Assembly: GCA_015680905.1 (NCBI GenBank)
Contig: CM027378.1
Coordinates: forward strand, 76,847,501 to 76,911,500
Source of the DNA: Coptis chinensis
Lineage: Eukaryota; Streptophyta; Magnoliopsida; Ranunculales; Ranunculaceae
Reading direction: 5' to 3'
DNA: 64,000 bases
Position numbers and translations under genes: made by a program. Positions 38,106-46,997 of this stretch are shown here, one piece after another; positions within the stretch are counted from its first letter, which is position 1; each line of letters opens with the position of its first letter. Below the pieces are notes generated by a model. The model made no database searches. It saw only the letters and a list, made by a program, of their open reading frames with translations, and was not told where the DNA came from.

Positions 38106-38404
38106 GTTTTGTGTTCATGTATTTTCTTTTTTATTGTGTCATTTACCTCTTCTTTCAAACTTTATCAATTTAAATGATTGAAGGTGAAGTTTTATCAGCT
38201 TCTTGATGAACATCATAATTGAACTGGATACTGATGTCTAACAATTGATTATTTTGCCTCGCTACTATTGTCCCTTTTCTCAAATACCCACTCGCAGACT
38301 TTTATTTTACCTTTCCACTCGGACATTGAAATCCATTTGGGGATATTTAGATGTGAAACCTCAAATAATATCCCAAGCTTGGGAAACCTCAAATATCCCA
38401 AGCT

Positions 38405-38790
38405 GTCAATGATTAATTGATTATTCTTGAATATCGAAATTCAATGTCTAATACCACCTCCAATGTCTCAGATTGCACAATCTTCCCATCCATTGATGGT
38501 TTCATCGGCCAAATCCTTTTAAGCACACCACGATGACTTCGCACAAGTCTTACGCCAAAGATGGCTCTCGTATTCTTGAGAACTCGACCATATTTGCGAA
38601 ACGAAAAGCTTTCCCCGTTGTGGGTTTTATGCAAGAAACCGCCTTCCAAGGTGGTAATTGCTTCTTTCTGTCTAGAATTTCTGTAATTGTATCAAAGATT
38701 AGCTTCCTATGCACTTTGGATAAATAAGAGGAATTAGTCTTGTAGCATTGTCTTTCAAGCAAGGAATACAAATCGAATCATAGATCAAAT
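38405..38790 (-). pseudogene. DUF4378 (LONGIFOLIA/TRM type) fragment, reversed
   Basis: On the minus strand lie 'KVHRKLIFDTITEIL', 'GVLKRIW' and 'LEVVLDIEFRYSRIIN', which fit the C-terminal DUF4378 domain of LONGIFOLIA/TRM proteins (family words 'RKLIFDTVNEIL' and 'VLDIERLIF'). Those proteins organise cortical microtubules. The parts are in two frames, so a frameshift is present. It lies between the SAC and NQR fragments but on the other strand. The assignment is from memory and moderate. Confidence 0.45.
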
Positions 38791-38811
38791 CGTAAGCTTT
38801 ATAAACATGGC

Positions 38812-41070
38812 CCCTGCCCGGGACTTTATCCGGCGTGGTGTGATTATAAACATGGCGCCCGCCGCCGGGACTTTATCCGATGCTTCCGACCCTATATACT
38901 CTAGCTCCAAAGGTGTGTTTTCTTTTATTTTGCTTAGTTGCTATTCACTTATGAATGCATACTTGTACTTTTTCTGTCACGCTGATCGTTGTTCCTTGGT
39001 ATGGTAATACCATAGGTGGTGTGGTGTTATTTACTTAGATCACTTCTTACGTACAAACGCCAAGAAATGCCTTTTACGAAAGTGAAATCGGGTTTCGGTC
39101 AACTCGTTAAGCTTTTCATTTTAAATTTGTATTCAGCTTGTAGGAATTGAATTCGGTTCAAAGATAATCCGCATGCTATTGTGTAAATAATAGTATCTCT
39201 TCTCGCTTCTTATCCGTTGCTAGCGACAAGCCTCTCGCTTTGTAATTGTTTGAATTTCACACGATCTAATTACTCCATCCGTCGATTATCTTTCTTTGTT
39301 GGATACCGAAATGTTTACATATGACCTTTTTGAAAACTCAAGATCGTGCTTCAATTGTTTACATATGCTATAATGACATTGTTATGGCATGTGCTCTCAT
39401 TTTTTTCATCTACTTTTCAAATACATACCAACAGATTTTACAGACTAGAGCTATGCTACACATTTGTCTTGATAGGCGTTAATTTTTACCCTACTTTGAT
39501 CCCCTTCTCCTCCCAAATCATCTTTATAAGTTGAATAATAAATGATCTAAACTAATTTTCCATTTTTCTTTGGTCTCTTGACATTTTGGTGATGCTTGTA
39601 TTTCTCGTAATTCATGGTATTCGAGGAAAAAGAAAAGAATCTCGGATGCCATAGGCAGATGTAGCGTTATTGGTCTTAACCAGTGCATTACCCTCCTATC
39701 TAACAATTGGTGTTACTTATATTTGGGAAAAAGTACAGTTGCATAAAGAATTTGTGGGTGATGCTCATGTGCGAGTTCGATATTAATTACCCATTTCAAT
39801 ATTTTCATCCCTATCTCTATAAAAGAGTTGAATTGGTGATAACCGGATTTGTGGATACGCTTGCTCCTAATTTGTCTAGGTGCTTTTGAGCTTATACAAG
39901 ATGAGCGTAGAGCTGGTGCATGTTTATGGATCACGAAACCGCAGAGGCATGGAGTATTGGCCTACACCAACAGAAGAAACCAAGTACCCGAACTAAATGA
40001 CCAAATGCAAGAAAAGTATACTCAAACATAGAAAAATCTTATATTCAAATCCCCCAGAGTTATGAGAAGACGTAAGTAAAACCACTGAACCTTGTTTGCT
40101 TTGTCCAACTTTATCTTTTCTCTTTCTAAAGTCTCATCATATTGTTCGCGACATACTATCCATAGAGGCTTAATTATGATCGGTTAGTTAAGCATGGCAC
40201 TTTAGTTTAGAATCTGCTTCATGCCACTGATATTTCATTTCAACTTTTGGCTTCAGTCCATTTATGGCATTGTATGGTTGATTGTCGACTTATTTTGGTT
40301 TTGCTGGCTAGGGTTGTTCACACTCTGAGCCACAATTTTCGAAGTGCAACTAGCATTGTGCGCACTTTGTTAAAATTACCGATTGAACCACATCATGTCC
40401 TTCTCAAAGTCATTTATGCTGGTGTAAATGCTAGTGATGTAAGTTTCTTGATTCCTACCTCATGGTACATATTATTCTTTATTGACATTGGCTCATGATT
40501 TTAATTTTGTTTTCATTCTAAGGTATTTGGCTGCTAAAATGATTCTTTTTCTTATTAACATAAATATGTGTTGGTAAATTTCAGCTCCGGTCATTATTTT
40601 GGTGGCAGTAACCAAGAACTGTCCTCACGTCTACCATTTGATGCTGGTTTTGAGGTGTTGTATAGTGTTAAAACCATATATTTCTAGCTAAAGCAATAAT
40701 ATCATATACCCAATGGTTAGTCTTATGGAACTGGTGAGCTTGGTTCTCAAACACAACCACGAAAGCAATCAAGAACTTCAAGTGCATACTCTGTTTATTT
40801 ATCTTATTAAAAAAAAAACATTGTCTATATAGCTTGAGGGTTTTGCATTCAGTATTACACACTCTGGAAAGTTTTTTTTACAGTATTACACACTTCTGTT
40901 ACTTTTAATCCTCTCGGTGTGCTGAAATAGGTGCTTCAGTTGATGAGTTGAAATGACACATTTTGCAGGCTGTGGGACTGATTGCTGCATTAGGTGATTC
41001 AGTTACTGACTTGAAAGTAGGAATCCCTGCCGCATTATGACTTTTTTGGAAGTTATTCGAATTCATGATG
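38812..41070 (+). pseudogene. NQR-type SDR/quinone oxidoreductase fragment
   Basis: Exon-like blocks match the plant protein that joins a short-chain dehydrogenase to a zinc-type quinone oxidoreductase (Arabidopsis NQR, At1g49670, from memory). The first has 'GVIINMAPAAGTLSDASDPIYSSSKG' in two overlapping words (38835-38913), an intron, then 'GGVVLFT' (39015-39035). The SDR YxxxK position is within the 'YSSSK' word. Later blocks are 'GAFELIQDERRAGACLWITK' (39879-39950), 'LSHNFRSATSIVRT' and 'LPIEPHHVLLKVIYAGVNAS' (40327-40440), 'HYFGGSNQELSSRLPFDAGF' (about 40602-40655), and 'AVGLIAALGDSVTDLKVG' (40969-41025). The C-terminal half is missing, and a start-region duplication ('nMAP…F' words at 38807 and 38850) and frame breaks are present. 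Confidence 0.65.
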
Positions 41071-41564
41071 GTACACCTTTTTTTTTTTTTTCTCGGGTCA
41101 ATGAAAAGGATATCGTACTTGTTTTTAGAAAAATTAACAAATAAATCACTTTAGTCACTGGTTGTAGTTTACCATCTAACAGAGAAACTAAAGGAGATGA
41201 CAAGAATTGTTTGCTTTTGTTATTTCTGATTTTGAGGAAGAGGATAAATCTACGTCCCCGCGCAACCATTGCAGCTCTCCTCCAAGTGTCTATGGTTAGG
41301 TTGCTTCTTTGGTGGGTCTGCAAACTGTCACATTACTCATAAAAGTTTCAAACTCACTTGATCAACAACGAGATATTGCTGCAAAGACGTTAAACAATGA
41401 AAAGAACGAGGACATGATGCACAAATTATTTACTGGGTGAGGATTCTCTTGATACTATACTACAATAGGTATGTATATATCTGAACTTTTTCCTAATAAG
41501 TCGCTTGTGTTTTGAAGGTTGTTTGTGCATATGTACCAGGAGCTGGCTTTCTCCCTACGACGAA

Positions 41565-42235
41565 TATACCACTACGACGAATCAGCCCAGACCAAATTCC
41601 AGAAAGAAAAACCGTGGACAAATGACCCACATTATTTCAAACGTGTCAAAATATCGGCACTTGCTTTGTTAAAGATGGTTGTTCATGCGAGATCTGGTGG
41701 GAATATTGAGATAATGGGTTTAATGCAAGGGAAAACGGATGGGGAAGCTATTATTGTTATGGATGCTTTTGCTTTACCTGTTGAAGGGACTGAAACTAGA
41801 GTTAATGCTCAAGTTGATGCTTATGAGTATATGGTTGATTATTCACAGACTAATAAACAGGTATATATATATATATATATATTTTGCCAATTAAAAGATT
41901 ACTACTTGTTTGCCTTTTCCTCATTTGGTTAATCTTAAGATACATACTTGTTTTTTATGTTAGGCCGGGCGACTGGAGAATGTTGTGGGTTGGTATCATT
42001 CGCATCTGGGATATGGGTGTTGGTTGTCTGGTATTGATGTTTCGACTCAGATGCTTAATCAGCAATTTCAGGAACCATTTTTAGCTGTTGTTATTGATCC
42101 AACGAGGACTGTTTCTGTTGGGAAAGTTGAAATTGGTGCTTTTAGGACTTATCCCGAAGGGTACAAGCCTCCAAATGAACCTCGCTTTGAGTATTATCGA
42201 CTATTCCTTTGAATAAGATTGAAGACTTTGGTGTG
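41565..42235 (+). pseudogene. CSN5: CSN5 (COP9 signalosome subunit 5) fragment
   Basis: CSN5 is the metalloprotease subunit that removes NEDD8/RUB from cullins. The exon at about 41565-41860 has '[17 protein letters not shown]', '[20 protein letters not shown]' and '[13 protein letters not shown]' (with the JAMM glutamate), then an intron starting with a TA microsatellite. The exon from 41964 has '[20 protein letters not shown]', the HxHx10D zinc site, with Leu in place of the usual Pro after the second His. The frame is lost near 42200 ('[11 protein letters not shown]' where the family has EYQTIPL-type words), although 'NKIEDFGVHC' still follows in another frame. Both the N-terminus and the C-terminal third are missing. 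This is a captured fragment, not a working subunit. Confidence 0.85.
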
Positions 42236-43289
42236 CATTGCTAACAAAACCTTTTTATTTCCTTTTCCAATTTTATTGTGATTTTTTTTTTTGTGAACGG
42301 ATAGTAATAGGCGGTCGAGTAGTAAGAGGCCAAGATTTGTATAGTGGTGTAGGTATGTTACTACAAGACTTTGTTTGTGGACTTTGCATTCCACACCTAT
42401 AGTTTAAATGACCAACTTACTTATATAGTATGTGTGCCTCATTCATGTATAAATTGTTTCAACTTTCGTGGTAATGTAGCTCTTGATGTCGCCAGATTCT
42501 TCTTCTACGACCAACCACGTAACTAGCAAAAATAGATATTGCAGATCATGTTTTGGCTTCTTTGCTGAGATCGAGCTCTATCGGGTAATTCTTCTCACCG
42601 TTAATAGCAACTACAGTGGTTTTAAACTTACCTTCTTAGGACTCAAGCCGTTGTTCAATTATATGATTATAGGAAGGTATATGTGGTTGGGAGAGGCTCC
42701 GATCCGGTCAGGCAGCGTGGTACCGCAAAAACCGCAAGAGGTTCTTGGTAATTGTCCAAACTTCGGTGGAATGTATACAGTGATGTTCTTATTTTCATGG
42801 AAAACATCCCAGTTTTATTTTTCTCGCTTTAGGTTCGACCGAGGTTGATCGCTTTTAAAATGGGCTCAAGAATTGTAATTAGTGAACTATATTGTTGACT
42901 TTGAACTATGACTTAAAGTCAAGCCGAGAGTCAATGGTGCCTCATCGCCTCACGTGAAGACAAATGTTATTTCTGCAATTCCTATCTCTATTATATTATT
43001 TTAAATGCACAAAAGCCGCCTATTTATTAACAACGCTTTTTAAGCTTTAGGTCGATTGGTTTAAGAAAGATGGAGATTCTCAAGTAACGGGACACGCTTT
43101 GCCAAAGTTTCGTAAGGCCACTATTGCAACATTTTTATACTTGTTCAACCCTTCATTTTTTTTGCCATTCTTCTTTTGTTTATATTCTCTCTTATTGTGT
43201 GGTTCTATTGCTTAGAAGTAACTTCTAAGCAATGTGAGGACCCTACATCTATCCTACCAGAGCTTCATTGGGGTGAGATATATAGCTTC

Positions 43290-43740
43290 CAGTGACACAC
43301 ATAGTAATGATTCTTGAGCAATCAAATAATTCTGTTCAGGCAGGGGCCTCCACTAAAGATGCACCTCAAGTTGAGTCCTCGGTTGCCAAGCGTGGAGATA
43401 TTCTTATTGACATCAATGACCGATTCCCTCGGGATTTCCTGTCAGATATATTTTCAAAGGAAAGATTGACTGAAGACTCCTCTAGCATAAGTCCATTTGT
43501 ACAATGATGGAACCGATTGAGCATAAACATTGGTCATTCTTTCCGTGGTTAGTACAGATGAGTTTGTTAGAAATGATGTTTCTCTTATGGATCGGGACCA
43601 TCTTGGATATTCGCCTCCACTTACTAAAGTTGATGAAGAGAGTCTTGGAGCCTATAACTTTTCACAAATTGATGACCGACGGAATATATACCTTGGGGAG
43701 TTGTGGATTCTCAAATTTTTTGAGTAGGAAATTCAGCAGA
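43290..43740 (+). pseudogene. PB1-RAF-like kinase fragment (non-catalytic middle region)
   Basis: The words 'KRGDILIDINDRFPRDFLSD' and 'IFSKERLTEDSSSISP' followed by 'HKHWSFF', 'DEFVRNDVSLMDRDHLGY' and 'PLTKVDEESLGAYNFSQIDD' match the region before the kinase domain in plant RAF-like kinases that carry an N-terminal PB1 domain. The words lie in different frames, so at least two frameshifts are present. Neither the PB1 nor the kinase domain is in the window. It is the last gene fragment before the CACTA terminus. Confidence 0.6.
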
Positions 43741-44109
43741 ACCATCCGCCTCCTTTCCTCGCATATATAGAAAAGGTTAAAAAATGTCTTATTATAGTTC
43801 AAGAATAGTAATTGATACAATATTTGAGTTTCTATAAATAATTGCTGATCACTAGTACTTTTGAAAGTTATGTTCATGTTCGACATTGTTCTTTCTTATC
43901 TTAATGAAATAAGTTCTTCAAAGAATTTATTTATGTTGGGTTGCTTTTGTTAATTGGTGTTGATGTTTATGAATATGAAAGGGAATGTGGTGGTTTGGGG
44001 ATGTGGTTTTATTTTCCTCGTTAATTATTATAAGCAATACCAACAAAAATGACAAAGGGTGAGATAAAAAGTTGTCCAACAATCTCCTTTTCAAAAAGAA
44101 TTTATCACG

Positions 44110-44393
44110 GTTATTTTTGATATTATCTCGGTTTCAATAAATACTAATTGGTTTCAATCAACAATTTATCTCGGTTTTATTCTATATAATATCGGTTTTA
44201 TTTAGAAAACCGAGATAATATATTTAGATAAGATGTCAGACTTCTGAGATAATTTAGTAGCTTATTATCTCGGTTTTGTAGAACTCTATTACCTCGGTGG
44301 ATTTTACCTCGGTTGTTTTTTCCTAGAAAACCGAGATAAAAACTCTAACATCTCACCTTTTAGCTGAGCTTATAAGCCCTTTTTTTAGTAGTG
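44110..44393 (+). repeat. CACTA 3' subterminal repeats and terminus
   Basis: About eight copies of ATCTCGGTTTT, ACCTCGG or the reverse AAAACCGAGATAA occur within 230 bp, in both orientations, as expected for TNPA binding sites. The end reads GCCCTTTTTTTAGTAGTG, the reverse of a CACTACTAAAAAAAGGGC terminus. It is followed by TCG as a possible 3-bp target repeat. No matching left end was found in the window. Confidence 0.7.
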
Positions 44394-45360
44394 TCGCTGT
44401 TCCACAATCTATGATTCCTTGAAACCTAAGGAGCTAGAGGGGATGTGCTCAGAAGACCTTTTAAAGATTTCTAAACCAAAGTACAGGTGCTGGTGTCTGG
44501 TGTCTAGATTCAAAGCCAAACTTGGAGTCTTGATTTAACAATTATCCACGTTAATGATACTGTGGATGCATTTTCGTTGGCCAAAAGTTTAGGTTGAAAT
44601 AGATAGAATGGTCATACAAACTCTAGATTTTATTACAAAAGTTATGTTTTTTAGATTCTCTAGTGGTTCTTTAGATCCCGATGTACTAACTCAATGAATC
44701 CGGTCTATAATTTTTTCTTGGTTTTGCTAGTACTCTCTCTTTCAAGCAAGGGATTTGCATTGTATTCAAACATTGTATGTGTGATTAGTGACTACTTTTA
44801 TCCTCATTTTGTGATTTTACGTAGTTTGTAAGTTTAGTATTTCATTGGTACAGATTGTTTCGTGTTTTCGCCATATATGTTTTCTCTTAAAATAATGAAT
44901 AGAAAGTTAAATGATTGCTATCCGTGGTATTTGTCTAATGAATAACAATTTTTTTTTTTAAGGGGGCATAAGAGCAAAGATAATAAGGAAAGATGGCATG
45001 GTGGTATGGTGCAATGATGAGTGCAACGAAGACAAAGGTATTGAAAGGAGACCGCCCTCCTATAAACCTATTACCAAATAAAAGTCTATTGTAATTCTTG
45101 AGTACTTAGAGGGAAGAAGTCGTTATGTTACTAAGCCTCAGGTTTCCGATAAAAAACGAAGAGTATAGCCCCCGATCAAAAATGAATTCAAACAAAAGTT
45201 CACAGCCATACAAAGAAGAGTATAGGCCCGAGATAGCTAAATAGGAATTAGGGGCACTACCAACGAAAAGACTAAGGGCCTTTGCCTTTCCCCATTAACA
45301 CTTGTTTACTTCCTAAGCTATTAGCTGGAACTCTATTTTTATTTTATTTTTGCTCCGAAA
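44394..45360. other. Intergenic stretch
   Basis: No gene could be supported. There are short open stretches (for example around 44420-44520) without recognised similarity, a T-run at 44950 and AT-rich sequence. Confidence 0.4.
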
Positions 45361-45365
45361 GAGCT

Positions 45366-45725
45366 GGAACTCTAAGGTAATAAGAGAACGCAGATACGCG
45401 AATACGCGCGATCATGGAACCGCTGGAACTCTAAGGTAATAAGAGAACGCAGATATTCGAATACGATCACGGCAAACTTACAACAGAGAAGAGAAGAAGA
45501 TTATTTACTTGTGAAGAGGATACACCACACCACACAACTCGATTAAAGATCACGTAGTAAAGAATACGATCACGCAATCACTGAACTCTAAGGTAATAAG
45601 AGAACGTAGATACGGAATACGATCAATGCACAAACTTACAACAAAGAAGAGAAGAAGATTATTTATCCGTGAAGAGGATACACCACACCACACAACTCAA
45701 TTAAAGATCACGTAGTAAAGGGGTA
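45366..45725 (+). repeat. Tandem repeat, units of 59 and 157 bp
   Basis: The block 'ggaactctaaggtaataag' occurs at 45366, 45425 and, slightly changed, 45582. The second and third units each continue through 'agagaagaagattattta', 'gaggatacaccacaccacac' and 'aaagatcacgtagtaaag', giving a period of about 157 bp. The first unit is a 59-bp partial. It has no coding sense. Confidence 0.8.
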
Positions 45726-45889
45726 TTTATGCTACTATTTGAGTTTTGGTTTTAAAAGGAAAGGAGATTCCTGTTTGAAGTTGGATTCTAAAAAGAAAAG
45801 AGTTTCTTGTTTTAAGTTAACTATTAAGTTGATGAGATGGAATTTTGTGGGAGCTTGAAAAATATCCCTTATGGGAGCTTTAATATTAA

Positions 45890-45945
45890 GATATAGATAG
45901 ATATATAGATATAGATATATATTGATTGATGTATTGATATAAGAC
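45890..45945. repeat. ATAG/TATAGA microsatellite
   Basis: A short-period run of 'atatagatagatatatagata' type words, followed by 'attgattgatgtattgat'. Confidence 0.6.
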
Positions 45946-46530
45946 TATAGGTGTCATATTTTACTTATTTATCGCGTGTTGCATACTTGCATTGGCCTTG
46001 CTCTAAACTAAATTTTGGGGGTCTCTCAATATCTTTAGGACCACTCCACATTCCTGTATGCTAAGAGTAAGTCCAATAGGGACATGCTAAAAGGGTGCCA
46101 CATAAGAGAGACAAATGCTAAAAGGGGGGCCACATGCTAAGAGCGAGCCAAATTTGGCATAAACCGTTCCCATGGACGTTTTTCAACCAAGTTAGTTTAG
46201 GGAGGCAGATAGCACAATTTATGTCGTTCATGTGTAGTGTAAAGTAAATATGAATTTCTGCCCTCCGTTACAATTGAACACACATACGACAGAAAATGTG
46301 TTGTCTGTCTCCCGGAACTTATTTTAGCAGCTCTTAGACAATAAAGCCACAAATTTAGCTGTGTTTTTCACACTACTCTAAATTTAAGACCATTCTAGCA
46401 GCCCCATTGTTCTGGTGTGCGGGCCATATAGCAAATGGAGTTGCGCTCACACGTTTGAAACTATATAGTCCAAGCCAAAGTGTCAGTGAAGGGCCACTTA
46501 TCAAAAAATTTAATGAGTTGTTACTATTTA

Positions 46531-46941
46531 GAGCAAGTCCAATGAGGGGGCTATATGGGTCGCTAAAAGCAAATATAAGACTTCCCCACAAAAATGTCAT
46601 TTCAACGGGATCTTTAAAAGGGTCTTTAAATTTGAAAGGAAAGAAAACCAAGCCAAAGTTAAGATCTTCGCTAAGACCCTTCTATAATAAGTTTGGGAGA
46701 GGCGGGCTTTTTTTTTGTCGTCCTAAATTCAACCGGACGCACAAACAACCGGCCCAAATTTTTTTTTTAAATAATAGATGGACGGCAGAAACTATGTCGT
46801 CCGTATCATTTAGCACTTCAAAACATAAAACATGATTGGATTGGTTTTTTTATTTTGGAGAGTCAAGTTTGGCTGGGCAACTAAAAAGCCTGTGTGTCAC
46901 TTTTAGCAGCCCAGTTTAGCAGATAGACCTTGGACTTGCTC
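46531..46941. mobile_element. Tourist-like (PIF/Harbinger) MITE upstream of LSF2
   Basis: A 411-bp element starts GAGCAAGTCCAATG and ends CCTTGGACTTGCTC, so the terminal inverted repeats share GAGCAAGTCCAA. It is flanked on both sides by TTA, the 3-bp target repeat of PIF/Harbinger elements. It has no transposase. A related start, TAAGAGTAAGTCCAATAG, lies at about 46064, so an older copy may surround or precede it. Its right border is 56 bp before the LSF2 ATG. Confidence 0.75.
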
Positions 46942-46997
46942 TTAAACAACGACACCGCACAACAAAGTCCACCATCGAATAATAGCAACAGTAGAAG

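Larger units (their letters stand above)
34640..44393 (+). mobile_element. CACTA-borne block of captured host-gene fragments ending in a CACTA 3' terminus
   Basis: Fragments with exon and intron structure from at least five unrelated host genes follow each other (SAC phosphatase, DUF4378 protein, NQR-type oxidoreductase, CSN5, PB1-RAF-like kinase), all on the plus strand except the DUF4378 piece. None is complete. Directly after them comes a stretch of subterminal repeats and the terminus AGTAGTG at 44393. CACTA elements are known to pick up and move gene fragments, and that is the simplest reading. The left terminus of the carrier was not found, so the borders are inferred. Confidence 0.55.

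Noticed and set aside
38812-41070. A working NQR-type oxidoreductase gene
   Set aside because: Only part of the exons is present, frames are broken and the C-terminal half is missing; the surroundings are captured fragments of other genes.
34640-44393. Helitron as carrier of the gene fragments
   Set aside because: Same-strand fragments would fit a Helitron, but I found no CTRR end with a hairpin or Rep/helicase part, while a CACTA terminus with subterminal repeats is clear at 44393.
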